In this document: positions 11,623-22,182 of the stretch, piece by piece
How the letters are laid out: every line of letters begins with the position of its first letter
Numbering within the stretch: the stretch's first letter is position 1
Origin: Scatophagus argus
Lineage: Eukaryota; Chordata; Actinopteri; Scatophagidae
Assembly (NCBI RefSeq): GCF_020382885.2
Contig: NC_058501.1
Location: 18,038,001-18,102,000 of the forward strand
Length of the DNA: 64,000 nucleotides
Direction of reading: 5' to 3'
Notes under the pieces: generated by a model
Databases searched by the model: none
What the model saw: only the letters and a program-made list of their open reading frames with translations
Told to the model about the DNA's origin: nothing
Translations under genes and position numbers: made by a program

Positions 11623-11800
11623 ATACACTATATGGACAAAAGTATTCAGTCACACCTCTTTATCGATGAATTCAGGTGTGGTGTGGGTCTGTAATCCAGG
11701 GGTTGGGCTCAGTCCCTTAGTTCCAGTGAAGGGAAATCTTAATGCTTCAGCATACCAACACAGTTCAGACAATGCTATGCCTCCAACCCTGCAGCAATAG
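11623..11800 (+). mobile_element. Tc1/mariner-type relic without LINE insertion
   Basis: It starts with CACTATATGGACAAAAGTATT and continues through TATGCTTCAGCATACCAACAC to CCCTGCAGCAATAG. The paralogous relics near genes A and C are split at this last point by a LINE end. This copy is therefore the empty site. Confidence 0.7.
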
Positions 11801-12184
11801 CCCAGCACAGCTGCGGCCCAGTGCACAGGTGAGCATAAATGCAACTGTTGCTCCAAGGAGTCAAAAAGTCAACTAACACTTTGAAAAACATACATAATCC
11901 TGCTCCTGTTGAGTTTCGCTGGACGTCCACAACCTAAAGGATGAAGGAAAAATGGTATCAATTCTAAAAGTCTTCGGGTCCATTCTTGTTGCAAGAGAGG
12001 GCTTAACGAGTATTTTTATTTTCTGATTATCTGCATGACCAAATTAATGATTAAAGCATGGAGTTGCTGTTTGAGTGGTCAGTAACTGAAAGTAAACCAA
12101 GATGAATAATCATCATGCGTCTCCTTCTTTTCTAAAGATCAAAATCACAAAGTTCAAAACTTACCGTCACTGGACAGACTGAGT

Positions 12185-15100
12185 TTAAATGTTCTCATAT
12201 ACGGCTGACATCTCCTCATACACGTTCTCCTCTTCTTCAAGGCAACAAATAAATAAATAATTAAAAAATATGATTACATTATTTTTCATTCACTACATCC
12301 ACACATTCATTTGTGCAACTGAATTGTTATATAATTTTGTTTATTTGTTATTCTACACTATATGGTCACAGTTATGATCAGATCAGCACTAACCTTTGTT
12401 GGATTGTGGAGGTTGTTTTTTGTTGATTCTAAACATTAAAAACAAAGCATTGTTCAGATGAGATCATGCAATCAGACGCTACTCAAACCAGCAACCAGTT
12501 TGTGTTTTGCTAATATTTGGCTACAGTCATCGGAAAATCATTAGCTATCATTTCTAAATTTTAATATTAGATTGTTTATGAATGAATTCACTAAAAATGC
12601 AACACAGCAACAATATATTTACTTTTGTGCACCAAATATCTATTTTAGATGTAGCCAATTATTTTTAAGGTTCATTCCCTTTCATTCACTGCTTTTTGAA
12701 CCTTTGTGGACCCTCCTTGCCTGTCTGGTCTTGACTTTTGCTTATTTCTTACCAAACTAAACTCTTAAGTCGACCTGTCTGGTCTCTAAGTCACGTCTTT
12801 AGGTCCAAACTTGGTCATTTGAGCTGTTACATTTAAAATAACTGCAACTGATTGAACTTTTCTAGTTCTTAAAGCTACAATCCACTTACTTTTTCTTATA
12901 AACGTAGTATCCTCCAACACCAGCTGCTCCAAAAACGAGTAAACATGCGATTACTATGCCAGCAATGCAACCACCTGAGCAGCCTGATGTTGTGACCGGG
13001 ATGGCTGAAACAATAAATAATAAACAATAAACCTTTTCATCATACCTGTGGATACAAAGCATATAATAATCTGCCCCTTTAGGTGTCTTCACGGCTGGCC
13101 AGTTCTGTTCTGTTCCATTGTGGGTAATGTAGGTGTCAGCTTTTAACAAAGCAGATATCTCAGCATGAAGAACTGTGAGGCTTAATTTTACTCTTTTAAA
13201 GGGCAATTCAGTTTAATTTTTTTAAGATTAAAACAAATCCAACACATTTAGTTGTTGGAAATGAATTTATGAGAAAAAGCTTGAAGAAGCAAGTGTATAA
13301 TACTGTGAGCTACAATATTCAAGACCATCAACAAAAAGTGAAATCAACACCATCTTGTTACCTGTTACAGATAATACGTGCACCGCCGATGACGTTCTCT
13401 CAGTTATTTTATTTGTGACTTGACAGGTGTATGCGCCGCTGTCAGAAGGCTCAGGTGTGTTTTTAGTGAACACAGCAGAGTTGTGTATCTCCGTCCCATT
13501 CAGTATCCAGGTGTAACTAGCAGATGGGTTGGACTCAGCAGAGCAGGTTAAATTTATGGCCTGTCCAACATGTACCTCACTTGGACCTGTGATTTGAACA
13601 TTGTCTGGTCCATCTGAAAAACAGATAAAGTCCTTACAGCAGTGTAAGAAATAAAGAATATCAAGCCTGTTCAATAAGTGACTTAAAAATCTAAAGTCTT
13701 GTGTTGCAGGTACACTGCAGTTTGTTACCTACAGTTAACATCCATGGTGAATGTAGCTTCCTCAGCACTGATTGGGTTACTGACATTACAGGAATATGTT
13801 CCACTGTCTGTTCTCTGTAGAGGGTCAATAAACAGCCCTCTGTTCTCGTCATAAAGCATCATGTTGTCTGTCAGGATCAGATCTGAGCCATCCTTCTTCC
13901 ACCTTCTGTTAAATACAGTGCCAGCAGCCTCACAGGTTAAGTTGACAGACTTCCCCTCAATCGGCAGGTTTGTTGTCGATGTTAAAGAAACACCTGATAT
14001 TCTCTCTGTTGGGGAAAAGATCACAGATTTTGTGTGAGTCTACAGACTTGTGACTTTTCCCGTGTCGGGTTGATGATGATAACAAATGATGATCAGAGTT
14101 TTCACCACAAGTCTGAGCTGTTTTTGTGTCCCCCAAACTCCTCACAGCAATATGTGACTCTTCAGTTGCTAAACGCTCCACTATGTTCACCACCCACACA
14201 TGTAGGGATGTTTTCGATGAGTGTTTTCTCATCAGAACAAAAATGTTTTATGTTTTTACTTCACTTAGTTTTATGTATCGTTTTTCAGATTATTTTTAAA
14301 ATAATCATGTTAAAGCACTCCGCTACTCATACTTTGCCAGTACAATTCAAATTTACCCATTACAGAGACAACTGACAGCAGAGACGTTTCATATCTCAGA
14401 GTTTTCTGGTTAAAGCCCTGACAGCTGTAGTTTCCACTCTGACTCATCTGAATGTTTGTCAGTCTGAGCTCTGCTCCAGTATCAGTCAGCTGGTCTCCAT
14501 TCAGAAACCAGTAAAACATGGCAGCAGGTCTGGAGTCAGCTGAACAGGACAGGATGATGTTTGATCCTACTGCATAGTGTTCATGTGGTGGAGATGTCAA
14601 AGTAATATTTTCTGGGCCATCTGAATGCAGGGGAGACAACAACAGCAAATAAACAATGAAAAAAAGACTTTCTAAATAACACTGACTGTACAATGATACA
14701 GCTGACATTTAAGAACAAAAACCCAAATGAAAAACAAGTCAGAGTCACTACTGACTAAGTTGTGGTAATAATCTAAACTCTCTCAGGTATTTGCTTGAAG
14801 ATGCTGAGCACAAGCAGGTCAGTAACTCACAGCTGATGGAGAGGTTTACTTCATTGCTGCTGCCATCACTGACAGGATTGGACACGCGACACCTGAATGG
14901 TCCCTGGTCATAGCGGGTCACATTGACTATAGTGAGGGTGGAGCCTCCATCAGTGAGCTGAACTCTGTCACTTTCTGTCACCTCAGAGCTGCTGTTCATC
15001 CAGAGGAAAGAGAGGGAGGATCCAGAGGAGGAGCAGGTCAGTGTGACGGAGCTGTTGAACTCCACCAGGTCTGTGCTGCTGGCAGCTAACATTACATTGG

Positions 15101-16675
15101 AGACTGGCTCTGTGGGTGGAAAACAACATGGTGGGATACTTGGTAACACACAGCACAGACACAGCAGAGGAAACACTGCACTGCATTTGCATGAGAATGC
15201 TGTGTTACAGTTAAGGAAATGTGTTATCAGAATCACAATAAGGACCACAAAGAGCATTAATGAATGGTTCATTATTGTTAAGTAATGTTTACACAGTATA
15301 TCATGCACAATAATTTACAATTTGGGCTAAAAGTTAAAGCATGTCAACAAAAAGGAACCAACAAATAAAAATGTACTAATATCACTTCAAACCTTCATAA
15401 AGTTTAATGCTTATTATTGTATTACTTAACTGTTAAAAAGAAATGTTGATTACTGCATTAACTAAAGTTGATAACATCTTTATAAACTACTAGATAATGT
15501 CTAATTGACATCTTTTATCATGAACATTCAAATGAATTCTACATCACCAGTCAACTGTTAGTTCATTCAAATCCTAAGTAATCTTAATTAATGTATGATT
15601 ATTGTGAAGCATTAGCTCTAAATACTGATGGGTGCACAGACTCAACTGAGTTCCACCACTTCAGACCACAAAAAGTGGAAAAAGCTCGGAAAAAATGTGA
15701 AAAAAAAACCAACACAAAAATATGTCATGTGAAATAACCAGAGGTAACATAAATTAATTATTATTATTATTATTACATTATTTAATAACATAATTTGAAT
15801 ATATCTGACAGCACTGAAAGAGTGAAAACATGTGAAACATTTGCTCACCATAAACTCTCAGTGTGGTGGCTCCATTCTTTGCTATTTCTCCCTGTTGTAC
15901 AATGGAAACGCTGTATCCTCCAGTGTCATTTAAATTCACATTCCTGAGCTCCAGAGATCCAGAAGAAGGGAAGAAGGTGACCCTGCCTTCATACTCTGGT
16001 TCCGGGATGGTTACACCACTATAAGTGATTATTTTCTTATTCTGATCAAAGTTCCACGTGACTGTTAGAAGTGGGTTTTCCGATGGAGTCAGTGTTGGGG
16101 TGAACGTCACATTCTCTCCAACAGCTGCATTCAGAGGAACATCTGACAACACACCAGCTCCTGTGGTTAAACCTGAGAGACACAGTCACAGGTCTGAGAG
16201 GACTTTATGAGGACACACGATGATGTGCTTAATTCACACTTTGACATAAAGTCAGAACTGAAACCTGACTGACTGAAGCTGATTGTTTTTTCTAGACTCG
16301 TGTCTTTTTGAGTGTACATATACAGTACAGGCTGTGCTTCTATTTGTATTGCAGTCTCGATATACTGTTGTTTGTTTTTAAAAGTGCTAACAGAGATCAG
16401 CCTTTGTTATCTTGTCTGAATTAGTAATAAACTTCATTTCATGTTGAAAGTAGTCAATTATCTATCAAAGATTTTTGTTATGTGTCTGCATTTACTAATT
16501 TTCATTGTCTAATAAGAGACATAGGTACAGGGTACATAGGTACATCTCCCAGAGCAAAATAAGGAAGAGATGCAACAGCTGAGTGAATAAACGCGTTTCT
16601 ATCTGCTGTATTAAGTTTAAAGAGCTCACGTGAGACGACTCCCAGGATGATGAAGTGAATCACAGCCGTTTCCAT
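12185..16675 (-). CDS. Gene B: CEACAM-like receptor, N + 4 C2 domains, short two-tyrosine tail
   Basis: Spliced minus-strand gene of about 545 residues. Exons: signal 16630-16675 ([15 protein letters not shown]); N domain 15849-16172; C2-1 14831-15109; C2-2 14357-14620; C2-3 13733-14005; C2-4 13362-13613; transmembrane 12890-13004; tail 12394-12428 and 12185-12234. The N domain lacks cysteines; the C2 domains keep theirs. The membrane segment [20 protein letters not shown] is rich in small-xxx-small steps. The tail ends [16 protein letters not shown], giving YEEM and YENI. Only one C2-1/C2-2 pair is present, like D and unlike A, C and E. The intron before the membrane exon is open in frame, so a longer-stalk isoform is possible. 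Function as an adhesion or immune receptor is inferred. Confidence 0.85.
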
Positions 16676-16763
16676 TTCATTCAGAGCTTCATCAAGTTTG
16701 ACCAGAGACAATTATGTATACTGAGATCACACTGATGCTGATCTCAGTATATGAAGGGAGTAC

Positions 16764-16771
16764 GAGGAAGT
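16764..16771 (+). promoter_or_regulatory. ETS/PU.1-like box upstream of gene B
   Basis: GAGGAAGT, about 90 bp upstream of the gene B start codon, at the place corresponding to 7779-7786 and 35992-35999. A GGAAGTTTCCC element follows it. Short motif; support is positional conservation only. Confidence 0.35.
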
Positions 16772-18398
16772 TGGTTACTCTGTGATAGGAAGTTTCCCAT
16801 CGTCGTGCCTGTGAATGGTTTATATAACGATGTTCAAGGTCCACCTTGTTGATGATTAACAACTCAAAGAGCAAATTTAACAACAATAATTAGATTTTAA
16901 GTTCCTCTTGTGAAGGAGTTACATTTTTATGAAGGTCACATAAGAGTGAGTGTTGGAGTATGAGTAAACATTGAGGGGTTTATTCACAGTAGTTTAGTAT
17001 TTTGAAGTTACAGGTTACAATATGGAAACTGGTAGCAGGTATTTCCTGTTGTATCAGGCAACCTTTGATCCCCTCAGGTTCCGTCATTCAAAGATTATAA
17101 AGTCATATAAATATACCTAATTTTGTTGGTGTTTTTAACAAAAGGTGCTCTGACTGATGACCACCCGTCGTTATTGGCTGATTTTCATTCAGAATCATTT
17201 CATGGATGTATAAAAGTTAATCAGAAACGAGACGGTTTCTCTATGCATCACTGAAACACCTTAACAGACTGGAGTGCATCTTCTCATATACTTAATATGG
17301 TCACTAACACACAGCAGGACTCAGAGTTCAGCAGTCAACAGTGATAATGTCCTGAAGCACTTCAGCTGAGGACACTTTGGAGTTAAAAGTTTGTTAAGTT
17401 TGAAGTTACAGACGCTTCACATCAGAGTACATTTGACCAAACTTGTGTCAGAGATGAAAGTAAGCAGATACAAGCAGTGACCAAGTGGTGGAGTAGTGAC
17501 TTCAGGACACAAAGACATCAGTACCAAGACTGAGACAAAATTCTGTGTCCTGTTTGCTTTTTGTTTATTTCTTTGATGGATTCCCATAAAACTCAGACGC
17601 CCAGAGAGTGAATCCTGATGACTTTAATGATCAACTGACTTTTCCCCTCCAAGTGCCACCAGTGGATCAAACTTCTCACTTGTACTCTGAAATATTGCAA
17701 GATCTATTTGATGTGGTTTTGTCAAACATAATCTTAAATACAGATAAACATCACAAACAAAAATCAAACAAATTAAAACCAAATAATAAGTTGACTCTAT
17801 GAAAATAAACCAGAAGTTTGTTTATTTATGAGGTCGCACTTTAATTAACATAAAATATTAATTTATACATTTATCGATGGTTATTAGCTTTATTAATTTT
17901 ACAAATTTCTCCTTTAATTGGCTTTTGTCTTCTGGACAATATTACAAATGTATCATGTATGATCTTGGACTCTTATGGCCTCAGCACTCCATCAAATACC
18001 ATCTGACACATGAAAATGTTGGGATTAATAGCATTTTGATTGACACTCGCTGTCCCTGCCTGTTAAACATTCTGCTTTTGTTCATAGAATATGATGTTAA
18101 TTTAACTAAATTCAGCGACCAACTAGGTTTGGTTAGAACAAACTAATGGATGAACACTGACTAAGCTTCTTTTTCTACATGCATACTAAAGGTTAATTAC
18201 ATACACTTGCATCCTTTAATGTATGAATTTGTGCTAAAACCTTTTGAACCAGTATGAGCTGTTGTCTCTGGGGTTACTAATACCACAGGAATATTCCCTG
18301 TTTCATCATAAGTCAATATGCCAATACAACCCCGGTTATGCCAACAGGGGGCAACGTCTTGCAGCTTTGGTTTGCAGCTTGCAGCTTCACCGGGTTTA

Positions 18399-18750
18399 GA
18401 AGAAGAAGAAGAATCAGCTTTATTGACAGTATATATATTTTTTACATACACACACTGAATTCGTCTTCTGCATTTGACCCATCCTTAGTTGAACACACAC
18501 ATGCAACACCCGGCAAATTACATGCAGTGAAACACACACAGGAGCAGTGGGCAACAAGTGCCCAGGGAGCATATTGGGGGGTTAAGTGCCTTGCTCAAGA
18601 GCACATCAGCTAATGGAGGGGGGGGGAACATTTTCCACATTAATCACTCCACCACACCCAAATTTTTCCTGCCCGTCCGGTGGGGGAATCAAACCGGTGA
18701 CCCTCCGATCACAAGCCGCTTCTCCAACCTCTAGGCCACAGCTGTCCCAC
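18399..18750 (-). mobile_element. tRNA-derived SINE, family 1, reverse orientation
   Basis: Read on the minus strand it begins with a tRNA-like head (GGCCTAGAGGTTGGAGAAGC as A box region, GGTTTGATTCCCCC as B box region). It then holds a conserved body with TTGAGCAAGGCACTTAACCC and ends with CAATAAAGCTGATTC plus a CTT repeat. It lies about 140 bp upstream of the orphan signal exon. The intact paralogous site near gene E (about 38397) lacks it. A sister copy in the other orientation is at 36505-36862. Confidence 0.8.
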
Positions 18751-18890
18751 CTTGTTATGCAGACAGTTTGTAACAACACGTAGGCAGCTTTGCCCTCACG
18801 AAGTCATATCACCAGAGCTTACATGCATGAGAACAGTCAAGGCTTGACTGGTGACCTTCCCTCATCTGTTAAGATCTCACTGAGATATCA

Positions 18891-18936
18891 ATGGAGATTT
18901 TACCTTTGCTTTGTATTCTTTCTGTGGCTTTTACGG
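18891..18936 (+). pseudogene. Orphan signal-peptide exon of a lost plus-strand gene
   Basis: An ATG opens [16 protein letters not shown] and ends at an intact donor (GGGTAAGG), closely matching the functional first exon of gene E (38539-38584, [16 protein letters not shown]). Flanking sequence is also conserved with gene E. Downstream on the plus strand a LINE end, a SINE and then the 3' side of gene C follow, with no N-domain exon. The partner gene was therefore lost, leaving this exon facing gene B head to head. Confidence 0.8.
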
Positions 18937-19184
18937 GTAAGGAATACATTTTTACGTCTTTTTCTGCTGCCCTTGTTTAAAATACATTTTCTGTCAGCCA
19001 CTGAGCTGTCGAAATGCTTTGAAATGCTGAGAGTTCAGTTAAGGCCAAGGAGCAAAACTTGTGCTTTTGTTCCTCGAGTCATAGAGGACCACCTGTAACT
19101 AAGGAAAGAAACTTATGTTTCTTTAACCGCCAATATTATTGAAACCAAGAGTTCATTTAAGTTTACTCCCATTGTGTGCGGGTT

Positions 19185-19880
19185 AGGATTAATCAGGTTA
19201 ATCAGATATTGACAGTAGACACTAGGTTTGTCAGAGGGCCATATCAAGAAGTGACTGTAACTGTACCTACCTGCCCTACACACTTTGTTTGAGGCTAACT
19301 ATATGCTTTACTAAACAAAAAGGTTTTAAATCTGGTCTTAAAGGTGGAGGTGGTGTCTGCCTGTTGAACCCAGATTGGCAGCTGGTTCCACAGTAAGGGT
19401 GCCTGATAGCTAAAGGCTCGTCCTCCCATTCTACTTGTATGAATTCTGGGAACTGCAAGTAAACCTGTGCTCTGTGATCTGAGTGTTCTGTTGGGAATAT
19501 ATGGGACTATGAGATCCTGCAGGTATGGTGGGCCTAGTCCATTTAGGGCCTTATATGTAAGTAGGAGAATTTTAAAGTCTATTCTGAATTTTACCGGAAG
19601 CCAGTGAAGAGGAGCTAAGATGGGGGAGATATGATCCCTTTTGCTGAGTCCAGTCAAAACGCTAGCTGCTGCATTCTGGATCAGCTGCAGGCTATTAATG
19701 GAGTAATTTGGACATCCTGATAATAATGAGTTGCAGTAGTCCAGCCTAGAAGTAACAAAAGCATGGATGAGTTTTTCAGCATCACTCTGAGAGAGGATGC
19801 TCCAAATCTTAGGAATATAACGGAGGTGAAAGAAGGAGGTCTTAGAGATCTGTTTAATATGATGGATAAACGACATGTTC
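19185..19880 (-). mobile_element. 5'-truncated L2/Rex-type LINE, ORF2 C-terminus intact
   Basis: The minus strand carries an uninterrupted frame of about 190 residues typical of the end of fish L2-like reverse transcriptases: HAFVTSRLDYCNSLL, LQLIQNAAASVLTG, HWLPVKFRIDFKILLLTYKA, RTLRSQSTGLLAVPR, GGRAFSYQAPLLWNQLP, TFKTRFKTFLFSKAYS and stop. The upstream catalytic part is missing. The intact frame suggests fairly recent insertion. It sits just downstream of the orphan signal exon and may have helped break that gene. Confidence 0.85.
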
Positions 19881-20014
19881 TGGACAAAAGTAAAAGTAAA
19901 AAAAATGTAAACATTTTACAATATTACAAGAATAACTTTTAATGATCAGATCATCTACTCACCTCTGCTTGTAGAGTTTCTGTCTAACTTCAGCAACACT
20001 TCACATCTAAAATC

Positions 20015-20385
20015 CATCCATCCATCCATTTTCTATACCGCTTATCCGTCAGGGTCGCGGGGGAGCTGGAGCCTATCCCAGCTGACTACGGGCGAGAAGC
20101 GGGGTACACCCTGGACTGGTCGCCAGTCAATCGCAGGGCCAACACACAAAGACAAACAACAACACACTCTCACTATCACACATAGGGGCAATTTAGAGTA
20201 GCCAATTAACCTAATGTGCATGTTTTTGGTATTGTGGGAGGAAGCCAGAGAACCCGGAGAAAACCCACGCAGGCACAGGGAGAACATGCAAACTCCACAT
20301 AGAAGGGCCCAGACCGGGATTCGAACCTGGAACCCTCTTGCTATGAGGCGACAGTGCTAACCACTGCACCACCGTGCCGCCCTAA
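20015..20385 (-). mobile_element. tRNA-derived SINE, family 2, full copy with target-site duplication
   Basis: Read on the minus strand: GGCACGGTGGTGCAGTGGTT (A box), GGTTCGAATCCCGG (B box), TGCATGTTCTCCCTGTGCC, GGTTAATTGGCTACTCTAAA and a GGATGG tail. The 10-bp direct repeat ATCTAAAATC lies at 20005-20014 and 20386-20395. The paralogous stretch at 10775-10800 is the empty site. Four copies of the family are present in the window. Confidence 0.9.
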
Positions 20386-20920
20386 ATCTAAAATCTTATC
20401 ATCAAATTATATGGACATGATTTTTGGAAAATGCATTTTGGAAAATGTCAGATCATAAAGATGACATTTAACCTGAGCTAAAAAAGATCTTTTTGTGTCT
20501 TGAACTGCTGCTCATTTCCTGTAGTCTCAGAAAGAAAGAGCTATTGAATAATTTTTGGGCAGTAACTTGGACAAAGCATTACAGCTGTCATAAGACCAAA
20601 TGTATATATAATACATCCATATTATATTTAAGTCTGATGGCTAACTCTGACTTGTCCACAAAGTAAATAGTAAATAATAACAGAACATACCTGCATATAC
20701 AGCTTTATTACTAAACAACCAAATATTTTGCATTTACAATGCTGAGGCTGGACACAGTGGGAGAAGAGAAAATTAAAAGCAAGCCTTATATATACACTGA
20801 ATTATTACACAAAGTACACAAATATGTATAAAACAATAAGAGTCATTTGATTGCTTCAAATATCTTAAATGAGAAATGAATGCAAACTCATCCATCACTG
20901 TTAGAGTGCTTATGTTAACA

Positions 20921-21016
20921 ATACACTATATGGACAAAAGTATTCAGTCACACCTTTTTATGCTTCAGCATACCAACACAGTTTGGACAACGCTATGCCT
21001 CCAACCCTGCAGCAAC
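20921..21016 (+). mobile_element. Tc1/mariner-type relic, third copy
   Basis: Copy of the relic at 1182-1276, beginning CACTATATGGACAAAAGTATT and likewise broken by a LINE end at about 21017. It lies 3' of gene C. Confidence 0.65.
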
Positions 21017-21677
21017 AGGGTAACTGCTGTGGATGTTTTACCAGTCTGTGGTTGCCAGTGTCCTCTTTTGCTCTGTGGTGTGCTGAGGAGGCAGCACATC
21101 TAAGAAGGACACATCCAGACTGGATAAACTGATCAGGCTGGGGTCTGTGGTCGGCATGAAGCTGGACTCTCTGTGGACGGTGACAGAGAGGGGGACACTG
21201 GACAAACTGCGGGATATTATGAACAATGCTAGCCACCCCCTGCAGAGCGCCATTAGCAACCAGAGGAGCCTGTTCGGTGAAAGACGGCTCCTTCCCAAGT
21301 GTAGGACCAACAGACTTAAGAACTCCTTTGTCCACAATGCCATCAGGCTTTACAACTCCCCACTTGGGGGGAGGAGGAGGAAATAGGGTACAGAGGACAG
21401 AAGGGAAGGAATAAAAGCCACACCCTGTGCAACAATTTATTAGCCTTATACAGTTGTTTATATTTCCATATACAGTTCTCTATATTTATTTTATTTTACA
21501 TTTTATTTATCTCTGTTTTCCATATTTAGCTAAGAATTTTTATTATACCTGATTGCAAATAGTTGTTGTTTGTGGCCGTTTGCAAACTGCCCTGTGTGCT
21601 GCATCCTTACTTTATAAGCTGCTGGAAATTCCTCCCTGAGGAAGTCATCCCAAAGGGATCAATAAAGTGAAGTCTAG
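21017..21677 (+). mobile_element. 5'-truncated non-LTR retrotransposon, copy 3' of gene C
   Basis: Near-identical to 1277-1937, encoding DSLWTVTERGTLDKLRDIM, CRTNRLKNSFVHNAIRLYN and ending GGGATCAATAAAGTG. It sits at the same position relative to the adjacent receptor gene as the gene A copy. The element therefore travelled with segmental duplication rather than inserting twice. Confidence 0.75.
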
Positions 21678-22182
21678 GTCTAATAGCCCAGGGAGGCCCC
21701 CCTTTCTCCTCCCCAGCACAGCTGTGGATCAGTGCACAGATGAGCATAAATGCAACTGTTGCTCTGCACCAGATGAGCAATAAGAAACTTGTTTGCTTAT
21801 GCACTGACCATAAACGTGAACAAGGCAGTAATACGTTACGGCTGCTACATCTGTCATCTTTCTGCCTCCAAGGGGTCAAAAAGTCAACTAACACTTTGAG
21901 AAACATTCATAATTCTGCTTCTGTTGAGTTTCACTGGACGTCCACAACCTAAAGGCTGAAGGAAAAATGGTATCAGTTCTAAAAATCTTGAGGTCCTTAG
22001 GGCTAAGTATTTTTATTTTCTGATTGTCTGCGTGACAAAAATAAATGATTAAAGTATAAAGTCGCTGTTTGAGTGGTCAGTAACTGAAAGTAAACCAAGA
22101 TGAATAATCATCATGCGTCTCCTTCTTTTCTAAAGATCAAAATCACAAAGTTCAAAACTTACCATAACTGGACAGACTGAGT

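Noticed and set aside
18399..18750. Functional tRNA gene suggested by A and B box matches
   Set aside because: The boxes belong to a SINE head; no cloverleaf or acceptor stem can be formed, and the sequence continues into a SINE body.
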